Of a stretch of DNA of 64,000 nt, positions 16,053 to 25,208 are shown one piece after another. Each line of letters begins with the position of its first letter. The stretch's first letter is position 1. Location: the NCBI GenBank assembly GCA_900555635.1, contig USLU01000013.1, positions 39,735-103,734 on the forward strand, in the 5' to 3' direction. The translations under genes were made by a program, and so were the position numbers. Source of the stretch: an uncultured Bacteroides sp. (GTDB taxonomy: Bacteria > Bacteroidota > Bacteroidia > Bacteroidales > Bacteroidaceae). A model generated the notes under the pieces. It worked only from the letters and a program-made list of their open reading frames with translations. It did no database searches and was not told where the DNA came from.

Positions 16053-17174
16053 ATGAATTTATTCGACGTATATCCCCTTTTTGACATCAACATTGTCAAA
16101 GGAAAAGGCTGCCATGTATGGGACGAGAATGGTACGGAGTACCTCGACCTGTATGGCGGACATGCGGTGATCTCTATCGGACATGCACATCCGCATTATG
16201 TAGAGATGATCAGCAATCAAGTGGCAACGTTGGGATTCTATTCCAACTCAGTAATAAACAAACTGCAACAAAAGGTAGCGGAACGCATAGGAAAAGTTAG
16301 TGGTTATGATGATTACTCCCTATTCCTCATAAACAGCGGTGCCGAAGCTAACGAAAATGCACTGAAGCTTGCTTCCTTCTATAACGGACGTACCCGGGTT
16401 ATTTCTTTCAACAAAGCATTCCACGGACGTACTTCACTGGCAGTAGAAGTTACCAATAATCCTAAGATCATTGCTCCTATCAATGATTGCGGACACGTCA
16501 CTTATCTTCCTCTGAACGACATTGAAGCAATGAAAGCTGAGTTGGCAAAAGGGGATGTCTGCGCTGTAATCATTGAAGGCATACAAGGTGTAGGCGGTAT
16601 TCAATTGCCGACAGATGAGTTTATGCATGCATTGCGTCAAGCTTGTACGGAAAACAATACTGTATTAGTTCTGGACGAAATACAAAGTGGCTACGGACGT
16701 AGCGGTAAGTTCTTCGCTCACCAATACAATGGCATCAAAGCTGACATTATAGCTGTAGCCAAGGGCATCGGAAACGGTTTCCCAATGGCAGGCATATTGA
16801 TAAGCCCCATGTTTACTCCGGTATACGGACAATTGGGAACGACCTTCGGCGGAAACCACTTGGCATGCAGTGCCGCTCTTGCCGTGCTGGACGTAATAGA
16901 ACAAGATAATCTTGTAGAGAACGCCGCCAAAGTTGGTGAGTATTTGATAACAGAACTGAAGAAATTCCCCCAAATAAAAGAAGTTCGCGGACGCGGAATG
17001 ATGATAGGTTTGGAGTTTGAAGAACCCATCAAAGAATTACGTACACGCCTGCTGAAAGAGCAACATGTATTTACAGGTGTAAGCGGCACAAATGTAATCC
17101 GTTTGCTGCCACCTCTTTGCCTCAGCATGGACGAAGCAAATCTCTTTCTTGAACGCTTTAAGAAAGTACTTTAA
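16053..17174 (+). CDS. argD: N-acylornithine aminotransferase
   Basis: A 373-residue class-III PLP aminotransferase that converts N-acyl-glutamate semialdehyde to N-acylornithine. Motifs: GHAVISIGHAHPHYV near residue 40, INSGAEANENALKLA at about 92-106, the PLP-aspartate segment VLDEIQSGYGRSGKFFAHQ (about 208-226) and the lysine region AVAKGIGNGFPMAGILIS (about 236-253, Schiff-base Lys in AKG). It forms the end of the argR-argD run; a strong terminator follows at 17204-17244. Slightly short for ArgD but complete. Confidence 0.95.
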   Translation: MNLFDVYPLFDINIVKGKGCHVWDENGTEYLDLYGGHAVISIGHAHPHYVEMISNQVATLGFYSNSVINKLQQKVAERIGKVSGYDDYSLFLINSGAEANENALKLASFYNGRTRVISFNKAFHGRTSLAVEVTNNPKIIAPINDCGHVTYLPLNDIEAMKAELAKGDVCAVIIEGIQGVGGIQLPTDEFMHALRQACTENNTVLVLDEIQSGYGRSGKFFAHQYNGIKADIIAVAKGIGNGFPMAGILISPMFTPVYGQLGTTFGGNHLACSAALAVLDVIEQDNLVENAAKVGEYLITELKKFPQIKEVRGRGMMIGLEFEEPIKELRTRLLKEQHVFTGVSGTNVIRLLPPLCLSMDEANLFLERFKKVL

Positions 17175-17203
17175 TATTTGATAGTATAATCAGCCAACAA
17201 AAG

Positions 17204-17244
17204 AAACGACCGAAAAGAAGATTACCTTTCAATTTCGGTCGTTT
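17204..17244 (+). terminator. Terminator after argD
   Basis: AAACGACCGAAA (17204-17215) pairs perfectly with TTTCGGTCGTTT (17233-17244), 12 bp, followed by TTTATAG. It ends the argR-argD unit. Confidence 0.85.
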
Positions 17245-17260
17245 TTTATAGAAAAAACTC

Positions 17261-17268
17261 TAACTTTG
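17261..17268 (+). promoter_or_regulatory. -7 promoter element of proC
   Basis: TAACTTTG matches TAnnTTTG and lies 33 bases before the proC ATG, just past the argD terminator, so proC has its own promoter. Confidence 0.6.
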
Positions 17269-17301
17269 TCCCATTGACAACCCTTTTAATAACAGAATGA
17301 T

Positions 17302-18075
17302 ATGAAAATCGCAATTATCGGTGCCGGAAACATGGGCGGTGCAATTGCTCGTGGGCTGGCCAAAGGGAGTATCATCCCGGCCTCAGAAATCATAGTGGCT
17401 GATCCTTCGGAAGATAAACTGGAGCAGTTGTTTCGTGAATTTCCTGAAATAAAAACAACCACAGTCAACCAAGATGCTGTAACCGGAGCAGAAATGATCG
17501 TCTTCGCCGTGAAACCTTGGTTCATGAAGCAAGTTGTACGCGATTTGAAACTGAAAAGTAAACAAATACTTATTTCTATAGCCGCCGGTATTGCTTTCGA
17601 GGAACTGGCTCATTACGTTGCCGAACCTGAAATGACGATGTTCCGCCTTGTGCCCAATACCGCCATCAGTGAACTTGCCAGCATGACGCTTATTGCGAGC
17701 CGTAACGCTACCCCCGAGCAGGAAAAACTGATCGTGGACATCTTCAACGAAATGGGACTTTCCATGTTGATTCCGGAAGAGAAGATCGCTGCTACCACAG
17801 CTCTTACTTCTTGTGGCATCGCATACGTATTGAAATACATTCAGGCAGCCATGCAGGCAGGTATTGAAATGGGGGTATATCCCAAAGATGCCATGAAAAT
17901 GGTAGCCCAGTCTGTAAAAGGAGCAGCCGAACTTATCCTAAATAACGATACGCACCCCAGCATAGAAATAGATAAAGTATGTACTCCGGGCGGAATTACC
18001 ATTAAAGGTATTAACCAGCTGGAACACGACGGATTTACTTCGACTGTTATCAATGCTATGAAAGCGTCAAAATAG
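17302..18075 (+). CDS. proC: Pyrroline-5-carboxylate reductase
   Basis: This 257-residue NAD(P)H enzyme makes proline from pyrroline-5-carboxylate, the last step of proline synthesis. The Rossmann start MKIAIIGAGNMGGAIARGLA, the VFAVKPWFMKQV segment, the dimer/active region TALTSCGIAYVLKYIQAAMQAGIEMGV and the P5CR signature region CTPGGITIKGINQLEHDGF (about 227-245) are all present. proB and proA, which supply the substrate, are at 44752-47193. A 68-base gap with a heptamer array separates it from the next gene. Confidence 0.95.
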   Translation: MKIAIIGAGNMGGAIARGLAKGSIIPASEIIVADPSEDKLEQLFREFPEIKTTTVNQDAVTGAEMIVFAVKPWFMKQVVRDLKLKSKQILISIAAGIAFEELAHYVAEPEMTMFRLVPNTAISELASMTLIASRNATPEQEKLIVDIFNEMGLSMLIPEEKIAATTALTSCGIAYVLKYIQAAMQAGIEMGVYPKDAMKMVAQSVKGAAELILNNDTHPSIEIDKVCTPGGITIKGINQLEHDGFTSTVINAMKASK

Positions 18076-18143
18076 TGATTTGTGATACACTGCATAGTTA
18101 ATCACTGATCACAAATAACTAATAACTAATCACTAATAATTAC
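18076..18143. repeat. Heptamer-array inverted repeat between proC and the cupin regulator
   Basis: The short left arm has GTGATTT-type units (from about 18075) and the right arm (about 18099-18138) has six 7-base units of types ATCACTA and ATAACTA. It shows the same architecture as the arrays at 13538, 18704 and 51816, with a different unit sequence. Confidence 0.5.
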
Positions 18144-18692
18144 ATGGACGAACAAATCAAACTAATTGCAGAACGTCTTCGTGGACTTCGTGATGTTCTG
18201 GAACTGACTTCTGAAGATATTGCTCGCGATTGCGATATATCTGCCGAAGAATACCGTCTGGCTGAAACCGGAGACTTTGACATTTCTGTCAGTATGTTGC
18301 AAAAGATTGCACGCAGATACGGTGTTGCCCTCGATGCGTTGATGTTCGGCGAAGAGCCGAAAATGAGTGCCTACTTCCTGACCCGTGCAGGTAAAGGTAT
18401 CAGTATCGAACGTACAAAAGCATATAAGTACCAATCGCTGGCATCCGGTTTTATGAATCGCAATGCTGATCCGTTTATCGTTACGGTAGAACCCAACGAC
18501 GAACCCATACATTACAACAGCCATTCAGGACAAGAATTTAACCTCGTGTTAGAAGGTCGCATGATGCTCAGCATTGAGGGAAAAGACCTCATTCTGAATG
18601 AAGGAGACAGCCTCTATTTTAATTCCAAACTGCCTCACGGCATGAAAGCTTTGGATGGAAAGACCGTACGTTTCCTTGCTGTCATCATGTAA
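18144..18692 (+). CDS. XRE-family regulator with C-terminal cupin domain
   Basis: A 182-residue cytosolic protein combining a Cro/CI-type helix-turn-helix (about residues 8-65, RLRGLRDVLELTSEDIARDC then VSMLQKIARRYGVALDALMFG) with a cupin (about 105-180, HSGQEFNLVLEGRMMLSIEG and LNEGDSLYFNSKLPHGMKAL). Such proteins bind a small ligand in the cupin and regulate a neighbouring metabolic gene. The next gene, 106 bases on and co-directional, is an acyl-CoA synthetase, so it probably senses a carboxylic acid or its CoA ester. The ligand is not known. Confidence 0.9.
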   Translation: MDEQIKLIAERLRGLRDVLELTSEDIARDCDISAEEYRLAETGDFDISVSMLQKIARRYGVALDALMFGEEPKMSAYFLTRAGKGISIERTKAYKYQSLASGFMNRNADPFIVTVEPNDEPIHYNSHSGQEFNLVLEGRMMLSIEGKDLILNEGDSLYFNSKLPHGMKALDGKTVRFLAVIM

Positions 18693-18703
18693 TATAAATA
18701 AAT

Positions 18704-18790
18704 GAAGAATGAAGAATGAAAAATGAAGAATAACCATACAGCATAACAGCGCAACCAAATTCTTCATTTTTTGTTCATAATTCTTAATTC
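18704..18790. repeat. Heptamer-array inverted repeat before the acyl-CoA synthetase
   Basis: Four near-perfect 7-base units (GAAGAAT, one GAAAAAT) run from 18704 to about 18735; the other side of a 20-base loop has complementary ATTCTTC/ATTTTTT/ATTCTTA-type sequence to 18790. Same architecture as the other arrays in this window. Confidence 0.6.
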
Positions 18791-18798
18791 AGAAAAAT

Positions 18799-20454
18799 AT
18801 GGTAGAAAGATTTTTAAAACAAATCTCCTTTTCTTCACAGGAAGATTTTATCAAGAACTTAAAAATAAACGTACCGGATGATTTCAACTTCGGCTACGAT
18901 GTAGTAGATGCCTGGGCGACCGAACAACCTGACAAACCTGCTCTGTTATGGACAAACGACAAAGGAGAACACAGACAGTTCACTTTTGCCGATATGAAGC
19001 GCTATACCGATATGACGGCTTCTTATTTCCAAAGCCTTGGCATTGGACACGGCGATATGGTGATGTTGATTCTGAAACGCCGTTATGAATTCTGGTTCAG
19101 CATAATAGCATTGCATAAACTGGGCGCGGTAGTGATTCCTGCCACACACTTGCTTACAAAGAAAGACATTGTTTACCGTTGCAACGCCGCCGACATCAAA
19201 ATGATTGTATGTGCAGGCGAATCGGTTATTACCGATCACATCGTTTCTGCAATGCCGGATTGTCCTACTGTGAAGAAGCTTGTGAGCGTAGGTCCCGAAG
19301 TAGCAGAAGGCTTTGAAAATTTCCACAAAGGCATTGAAGCCGCTGCACCTTTTGTTAAACCGGAACATGCAAACAGTAATGACGACATCTCCCTGATGTA
19401 CTTCACCAGTGGAACCACCGGTGAACCCAAAATGGTAGCTCACGATTATACTTATCCGCTGGGGCATATCGTCACCGGTAGTTTCTGGCATAACCTGACT
19501 GAGAACAGCCTGCACCTCACTATTGCCGATACCGGCTGGGGAAAAGCTGTTTGGGGCAAACTCTACGGACAGTGGATCGCAGGAGCCAACGTATTTGTTT
19601 ATGACCACGAGAAGTTTACTCCGGCTGACATTCTGGAAAAGATCCAGAATTATCATGTAACTTCACTTTGTGCACCGCCTACTATCTTCCGCTTCCTGAT
19701 CCACGAAGACCTGACGAAGTACGATCTCTCCTCTTTGCAATATTGCACCATTGCCGGAGAGGCATTAAACCCTGCTGTATTCGATACTTTCAAAAAACTG
19801 ACAGGTATCAAGCTGATGGAAGGCTTCGGACAAACTGAAACAACGCTTACCGTTGCCACCATGCCTTGGATGGAACCCAAACCTGGTAGTATGGGATTGC
19901 CTAATCCTCAATATGATGTTGACCTGATAGACCACGACGGACGTTCTGTAGAAGCAGGAGAACAGGGACAAATCGTAATCCGTACAGATAAAGGCAAACC
20001 ATTAGGGCTGTTCAAGGAATATTACAGAGATGCTGCGCGTACTCACGAAGCATGGCACGATGACATCTACTTTACGGGAGACGTGGCCTGGAAAGACGAG
20101 GATGGTTATCTTTGGTTTGTAGGCCGTGCCGACGATGTTATTAAAAGTAGTGGATACCGCATCGGCCCGTTCGAAGTGGAAAGTGCTTTGATGACACATC
20201 CTGCCGTTGTAGAATGTGCCATTACCGGCGTGCCCGACGAAGTTCGCGGTCAAGTAGTAAAAGCAACGATTGTATTGGCAAACGAATATAAGAAACGTGC
20301 CGGAGAAGAACTTATCAAGGAGCTTCAAAATCATGTAAAGAAAGTAACCGCTCCTTATAAATATCCGCGCGTCATTGAATTTGTTGATGAACTTCCCAAA
20401 ACTATCAGTGGCAAAATACGCCGTGTGGAAATTCGTCAGAACGACCAAAAGTAA
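18799..20454 (+). CDS. Acyl-CoA synthetase (AMP-forming, acetyl/medium-chain type)
   Basis: This 551-residue ANL-superfamily enzyme activates a carboxylic acid with ATP and CoA. The phosphate-binding loop YFTSGTTGEPKMVAHDY lies near residues 197-213, the adenine-binding EGFGQTETTL near 339-348, the hinge YFTGDVAWKDEDGYLWFVGRADDVIKSSGYRIGPFEVES near 416-454, and the catalytic lysine in PKTISGKIRRVE near the C-terminus. The substrate chain length cannot be read safely. It sits behind the XRE-cupin regulator, suggesting substrate-dependent control, and ends at a strong bidirectional terminator. Confidence 0.92.
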   Translation: MVERFLKQISFSSQEDFIKNLKINVPDDFNFGYDVVDAWATEQPDKPALLWTNDKGEHRQFTFADMKRYTDMTASYFQSLGIGHGDMVMLILKRRYEFWFSIIALHKLGAVVIPATHLLTKKDIVYRCNAADIKMIVCAGESVITDHIVSAMPDCPTVKKLVSVGPEVAEGFENFHKGIEAAAPFVKPEHANSNDDISLMYFTSGTTGEPKMVAHDYTYPLGHIVTGSFWHNLTENSLHLTIADTGWGKAVWGKLYGQWIAGANVFVYDHEKFTPADILEKIQNYHVTSLCAPPTIFRFLIHEDLTKYDLSSLQYCTIAGEALNPAVFDTFKKLTGIKLMEGFGQTETTLTVATMPWMEPKPGSMGLPNPQYDVDLIDHDGRSVEAGEQGQIVIRTDKGKPLGLFKEYYRDAARTHEAWHDDIYFTGDVAWKDEDGYLWFVGRADDVIKSSGYRIGPFEVESALMTHPAVVECAITGVPDEVRGQVVKATIVLANEYKKRAGEELIKELQNHVKKVTAPYKYPRVIEFVDELPKTISGKIRRVEIRQNDQK

Positions 20455-20482
20455 TATTTATTTGTAGCCGAACTCTACAAGT

Positions 20483-20530
20483 ATAAAACAACAAAAACTG
20501 TCCTTTTGCCGACAGTTTTTGTTGTTTTAT
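20483..20530. terminator. Bidirectional terminator between convergent genes
   Basis: A perfect 20-bp stem (20483-20502 with 20511-20530) around the loop CTTTTGCC, with A-rich and T-rich flanks, serves both the acyl-CoA synthetase (plus) and the hexosaminidase (minus). Confidence 0.9.
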
Positions 20531-20551
20531 AGAATATGATATCAGCGTATG

Positions 20552-22210
20552 CTACCTTTTTCTTTCAATATCTTGCATCCGGAAGAATGCATCCGAATAG
20601 CGTGCCCCCCAAAGTTCATAACGCTCCACCTGTGTTTCAACCTTACGGGCGAAGTTATTCCAATCTTTCTTTTTCAATGGAGACCAAACATTTTCTGATA
20701 ATGCCGACATACGAGGGAAGATGGCAAATTCAGCTTTCCATGTAGTAGGAATATACTCAGTCCATAAACATCCCTGAGCACCCCAGATTAGTTTTTCCTG
20801 TTCGGACTTTAAGGAATCGGGGACAATTTGAAACTCATATACCTTCTCTAAAGAAAGTGGCCCCCGAGGAGCTATTTCTATCTGCGTGCGACTTTCCTTC
20901 AGATTGAAATAAGACCATGCCGAACAAGTGAATATCGTGCGATGTCCCGTTTTCAGAGCCTTTACACCGGAAGCAGGACGCCGCCAGTTCATTACTACAC
21001 AATCTTCGGAGATTCCCCCTTCGAGTATTTCGTCCCAACCGATAAGGGTCTTTCCTTTCCCATTCACAACCTGCTGTACAAAATGAATGAAGTAGCTTTG
21101 CAATGCCTTTTCATCTTTCAGGTTATGCTCTTGCATAAATCGTTGCGTATCTTCAGATTCTTCCCACCAGCGTTTGGCACATTCGTCCCCACCCACATGG
21201 ATATATTGACCGGGGAAAAGATCACAAAGCTCGGAAAATACATCTTTCAGAAAATCGAAGACTTCCGGCTTGGGAGCCAATACGTTATTGAACTTATTAA
21301 AAATGCCCCAAGTCAATGCACATTTCTTAGGCTCATCGGGAGTCGTACTGAATTGAGGATAAGTAGCAAGCACTGCCATGCAATGACCGGGAATATCAAT
21401 CTCGGGGATCACCGTAATTTGCCGCTCGGCAGCATAACTCACTATTTCACGCACATCTTCATGGGTATAATAACCACCGTAAGGCAACGGTTCATACTTA
21501 CCGGGATAAAGTCCGAAAATCTCGCCCTCACGCACAGAACCTTGTTGCGTTAACTCGGGACGGCATTTCATTTCCACACGCCAAGCCTGATCGTCTGTCA
21601 GATGCCAATGGAAGTAATTTAATTTATGCAGTGCCAAGTAATCAATATACTTCTTGATGAAATCTACAGGAAAAAAGTGGCGTACTACATCCAGATGCAT
21701 GCCACGGTAAGCAAAACGCGGATAGTCTACAATTTGTACGGATGGTAATATGGGTAATACACCGGCACGGGTAGGCAGTAATTGAATAAGGGTTTGTATG
21801 CCATAAAAAACACCTGCCGCATCATTGCCTTCAATAAGCACTCCTTTATCCGCTGTTATACTTAGTTTGTAACCACCGGAAACTTCACTATTCTTTTTGT
21901 CGATCAGAAGAATACCGGAAAACATTGCAGGTCTTGCCTTAGGAGCAGTTTTTCGTTTACTTGGCTTAGCCTTCTCTATTTGCAAAGGAATGCCAAGATA
22001 ACGGTTCATGTAATCTGCCAAATAATCAGCAGAGAATTGCAAACCTGTTTCTGATACAAAAACGGGGGTATTACGTCCAATTTGATAGGTAGCATTACCG
22101 GTAGCAGAAATCTCCACTGGCTCCGGAATAATGTTGAATTGTCTCTCCTGTGCCAGTCCGGCAATAGAAGAAATTGCAAAAATTGCAGCCATAAAATTCT
22201 TAAATAACAT
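20552..22210 (-). CDS. Beta-N-acetylhexosaminidase, GH20
   Basis: A 552-residue secreted or periplasmic exo-hexosaminidase that removes terminal GlcNAc/GalNAc from glycans. It has a signal peptide (about 1-20), a GH20b-type N-terminal domain (about 25-155) and the catalytic barrel with YRGMHLDVVRHFF, YFHWHLTDDQAWR (about 199-211), IPEIDIPGHCMAVLA and the catalytic pair Asp342-Glu343 in HVGGDECAKRWW. Typical substrates are host glycoprotein glycans or chitobiose. It is monocistronic between a terminator and its own promoter; it is not physically linked to either SusC/SusD pair. Confidence 0.95.
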   Translation of the reverse strand: MLFKNFMAAIFAISSIAGLAQERQFNIIPEPVEISATGNATYQIGRNTPVFVSETGLQFSADYLADYMNRYLGIPLQIEKAKPSKRKTAPKARPAMFSGILLIDKKNSEVSGGYKLSITADKGVLIEGNDAAGVFYGIQTLIQLLPTRAGVLPILPSVQIVDYPRFAYRGMHLDVVRHFFPVDFIKKYIDYLALHKLNYFHWHLTDDQAWRVEMKCRPELTQQGSVREGEIFGLYPGKYEPLPYGGYYTHEDVREIVSYAAERQITVIPEIDIPGHCMAVLATYPQFSTTPDEPKKCALTWGIFNKFNNVLAPKPEVFDFLKDVFSELCDLFPGQYIHVGGDECAKRWWEESEDTQRFMQEHNLKDEKALQSYFIHFVQQVVNGKGKTLIGWDEILEGGISEDCVVMNWRRPASGVKALKTGHRTIFTCSAWSYFNLKESRTQIEIAPRGPLSLEKVYEFQIVPDSLKSEQEKLIWGAQGCLWTEYIPTTWKAEFAIFPRMSALSENVWSPLKKKDWNNFARKVETQVERYELWGARYSDAFFRMQDIERKR

Positions 22211-22232
22211 AGATGATTGATTATTAACATTG

Positions 22233-22281
22233 CAAATATATACTTTTTATACAAACCCAATGGATAAAAGACTTATATTTG
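22233..22281. promoter_or_regulatory. Divergent promoters for the hexosaminidase and the outer-membrane protein
   Basis: Minus strand: TATATTTG (22233-22240) faces the hexosaminidase. Plus strand: TATATTTG (22274-22281) faces the gene starting at 22335. Both match TAnnTTTG exactly; the -33 boxes are poor. Confidence 0.6.
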
Positions 22282-22334
22282 CGAGAAAATTGAACTTTAT
22301 CTAAATATTCAACTAACAAACACCGACACGGTAT

Positions 22335-23582
22335 ATGGAAAATAAAATGCAGACATGGAAATGGTTGGCTTTTTTTGTAGCAATATGTTTCCTGTCTGAT
22401 ACTTCATACGCGCAACAATACACTTATGCAAGTTATCCGGAGAGCCATTCGGACACAACTTCTTTTGCGCAACGCTTTATTCAAAGAATCGGAATAGAAG
22501 GCCGTACCGGATACATCTTCCCTACCAATCCTTTCCTGAAAGGCGATAATTATCAAGGTAAAGAAATGAAAAACACCTTTTCCGGACACTTGAAATACTC
22601 ATTCCAGGTTCGCCCTAATACAGCCGCCGACAAAGCTTACATCGGAGCATATCAAGGAGTGGGCGTAGGTTACTTTAACTTCGGCAACCGGGAGGAATTA
22701 GGAAATCCTTTCGGAGTCTACCTGTTCCAAGGCGGACGTATTGCACAATTCTCTCCCCGACTATCTCTCAATTATGAATGGAACTTCGGCGCATCGTTCG
22801 GTTGGAAACCTTACAATGAAAATTATAATACTTCAAATAAGTTAATCGGATCGAAAGTCAATGCTTATCTGAATGCTAATCTGTACCTGAACTGGACGCT
22901 CTCACCTAAATTCGATTTAATGATTGGAGCCACCGGAAGTCACTTTTCCAACGGTAATACCCAATACCCCAATTCAGGTCTGAATACAGTAGATTGCAAA
23001 ATAGGATTGGTATATAACTTCAACCGCCAAGCAGATGAACTTGTCAAATCCTGGCAGCGTCCTATCGTTCCACCGTTTCCGCGGCACGTAAGCTACGACT
23101 TAACCTTATTCGGTTCGTGGCGCAAGAAAGCCGTAGATGTATCCGGAGGTCAAGTTCCTGCACCGGGCACCTACGCAGTAATGGGATTCAGCTTTGCACC
23201 GATGTATAACTTTGGTTATAAGTTCCGTGCCGGAGTAGCACTTGATGGAGTGTATGACCATAGCGCTAACATTAAACAAGAATACAATGGAGAAGATGGC
23301 TTCACTGTTCCTTCCGCCCTCAAGCAAATGGCTCTGGGAATATCTGCACGCGGTGAATTCGTGATGCCCTACTTCACAATAGGTATCGGTATGGGAGCCA
23401 ATATCCTGCACAACGGAGATGATCTAAAATCATTCTACCAAATACTGGCACTTAAAATAGACGTATCACGTAACACCTATCTACACATCGGATATAACCT
23501 CAAGGACTTCCATGAGCCTAATTATCTGATGTTAGGACTGGGATACCGATTCAATAACAAGCGCCCCCGTTTACTACATTGA
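22335..23582 (+). CDS. PagL-like outer-membrane acyloxyacyl hydrolase/lipid A deacylase family protein
   Basis: A 415-residue protein with a signal peptide (to about residue 26, SYAQ) and alternating aromatic beta-strands of an outer-membrane barrel. Around residues 200-217 it has ATGSHFSNGNTQYPNSGLN, which resembles the His-X-Ser-Asn-Gly catalytic stretch of PagL lipid A 3-O-deacylases (His203, Ser205 here). The family is about 180 residues in Proteobacteria; here a second barrel-like half follows (240-415), as in many Bacteroidota members. Activity on lipid A is inferred from the motif only. The start could also be the ATG four codons on. It is monocistronic. Confidence 0.7.
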   Translation: MENKMQTWKWLAFFVAICFLSDTSYAQQYTYASYPESHSDTTSFAQRFIQRIGIEGRTGYIFPTNPFLKGDNYQGKEMKNTFSGHLKYSFQVRPNTAADKAYIGAYQGVGVGYFNFGNREELGNPFGVYLFQGGRIAQFSPRLSLNYEWNFGASFGWKPYNENYNTSNKLIGSKVNAYLNANLYLNWTLSPKFDLMIGATGSHFSNGNTQYPNSGLNTVDCKIGLVYNFNRQADELVKSWQRPIVPPFPRHVSYDLTLFGSWRKKAVDVSGGQVPAPGTYAVMGFSFAPMYNFGYKFRAGVALDGVYDHSANIKQEYNGEDGFTVPSALKQMALGISARGEFVMPYFTIGIGMGANILHNGDDLKSFYQILALKIDVSRNTYLHIGYNLKDFHEPNYLMLGLGYRFNNKRPRLLH

Positions 23583-23642
23583 TTGAAATTATAGAATAAA
23601 ATCTGTATTAATAAGAGGCTATATTAAGATAAGCCTAAAAGA

Positions 23643-23675
23643 AAAGCTCCATAAACACTTAGTTTACAGAGCTTT
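23643..23675 (-). terminator. Original tRNA-Leu terminator, now stranded beside attL
   Basis: AAAGCTC (23643-23649) pairs with GAGCTTT (23669-23675). In the empty site this hairpin would directly follow the tRNA-Leu 3' end, so it is probably the tRNA operon's native terminator displaced by the integrated element. Confidence 0.55.
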
Positions 23676-23693
23676 CTTGGTACTCGAAGCGGG
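23671..23693. repeat. attL: 23-bp direct repeat
   Basis: It begins GCTTTCTTGGTACTCGAAGC and ends GGG, identical to 31313-31335. It equals the last 16 bases of the tRNA-Leu gene (reverse strand) plus seven downstream bases. It is a remnant made by integration, not a tRNA. Confidence 0.9.
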
Positions 23694-23818
23694 TACAACA
23701 CCCATGTTTTTGCAGGAAAACAAAAGAAAACAAAAGTGGCTATTTATATTGATTATCTGATATTTACACCAATTATCAATTGCATTTAGTTTCTTAAAAA
23801 AATAACTATTTAGACAAT

Positions 23819-23840
23819 TAGTACACTTTTAGTACACCTT
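23819..23840. promoter_or_regulatory. Candidate integrase arm-binding sites, left end
   Basis: Two abutting 11-base units, TAGTACACTTT (23819-23829) and TAGTACACCTT (23830-23840), lie between attL and the integrase start. The same unit occurs three times next to the right end. Confidence 0.55.
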
Positions 23841-23895
23841 GAAGAAAATAAAATAGTATATTTGCAACTAAAGGAAAATTAGAAAATATACAAGT

Positions 23896-25119
23896 ATGGC
23901 AAAACTGGAGAACAAGACTAAAGAGAATCCGAAATTAGAGCAAAGTTTACTTAAAGATGGAAGAATAAGCCTGTATTTAGAATACTATTTAGGTAGAACC
24001 GAAGAACCTGCTTTAGATGAATATGGAGAGCAAATCTATTATATAGGTGGGAAAATGGACGGTAAACCTAAATTTATAATCAAGCACAACAGGAAAAAAG
24101 AGAATCTTAATTTGTATTTAATAGATAAACCAAGAACGCCAATAGAAAGACAGGCAAATAAGGAAACTCTTGAATTAGCGGTAAAAATTAGACAAGAACG
24201 CGAACAGGAACTTAAAGAAGGAAAAACAGGATATAGACTAAAGGCAAAGGCTATCAACTTCTTTGACTTCATTCAATCGTACTATGATGAATACACCAAA
24301 GGAGATAAACGAATGATTAAGGCGGCACAAAAGCGTTTCACTGATTTTATAGCTTTAGAACATCCACTATTCAAAGGTAATATCTCGCCCGAAAAAATTA
24401 CGCCCGACATGATGGAACACTTTGTAGAATACCTTCAAAGTATCAGCAAAGGTGAGGGAGCTTTAACCCACTGGAAGCGATGGAAGAAAATAGTCAAAGC
24501 GGCTGTAAAAAGAGATATTCTTCGCAAAAACCCATGCGAGGATATTATATGTAAAGCGGATGAAGAGGCACTAAAGAAAGACATCCTTTCACTGGAAGAG
24601 ATAGAGCGGCTTATCAGCACAACGTATCAAAATCAAAACCCACACACAAGACGAGCATTCATTTTCACTCTGTACACAGGCATTCGTTTCTGTGACATTA
24701 AAGATTTGACATTTTCCAATGTAGACTACTCCAACAGAACAATAACGTTCAATCAGAAGAAGACACAGGGGCATAGTAGCAAAAGTTGGGTAACAATTCC
24801 TTTAAATGATGGTTTATTGTCTATTATAGGGAAACCAGCTACGGGCGATCATAACGAAAAGATATTCAAATTGCCAAGCCAAGAAATGTGCTTGAAAGCG
24901 TTACGGCATTGGACGGCAAAGGCAGGTATAACAAAGCATATTACTTGGCATTGCGGGCGGCACTCGTTTGCTGTGAACATTCTGAATAACGGAGCGAATA
25001 TAAAAACCGTTGCAAGTCTTTTAGGGCATAGCGGATTACAACACACTGAGAAATACACTCGTGCCGTAGATAGCTTGAAAGAGGCGGCAATAAACAGTTT
25101 GCCCGAACTCAAAATATAA
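23896..25119 (+). CDS. int: Tyrosine recombinase integrase
   Basis: A 407-residue site-specific recombinase that would integrate and excise the element at the tRNA-Leu 3' end. The N-terminal arm-binding part (to about 110) is followed by a core-binding SAM-like domain (about 120-215) and the catalytic domain with Arg264 (LYTGIRFCDIKDL), His352 and Arg355 (WHCGRHSFA), His378 (LLGHSGLQHT) and the nucleophile Tyr387 (EKYTRAV). All catalytic residues are present, so it should be active. It lies 200 bases inside attL and reads inward. Confidence 0.96.
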   Translation: MAKLENKTKENPKLEQSLLKDGRISLYLEYYLGRTEEPALDEYGEQIYYIGGKMDGKPKFIIKHNRKKENLNLYLIDKPRTPIERQANKETLELAVKIRQEREQELKEGKTGYRLKAKAINFFDFIQSYYDEYTKGDKRMIKAAQKRFTDFIALEHPLFKGNISPEKITPDMMEHFVEYLQSISKGEGALTHWKRWKKIVKAAVKRDILRKNPCEDIICKADEEALKKDILSLEEIERLISTTYQNQNPHTRRAFIFTLYTGIRFCDIKDLTFSNVDYSNRTITFNQKKTQGHSSKSWVTIPLNDGLLSIIGKPATGDHNEKIFKLPSQEMCLKALRHWTAKAGITKHITWHCGRHSFAVNILNNGANIKTVASLLGHSGLQHTEKYTRAVDSLKEAAINSLPELKI

Positions 25120-25208
25120 ATTCATCGCAAAGTGCCCGACACTTTGCGCTACCACGAACATACTTATACACATAATAGCGTAAACGATTAACAAATACTA
25201 TTAAGTGT

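Noticed and set aside
23671..23693. Second tRNA-Leu gene
   Set aside because: Only the last 16 bases of the tRNA are present; it is the attachment-site duplicate.
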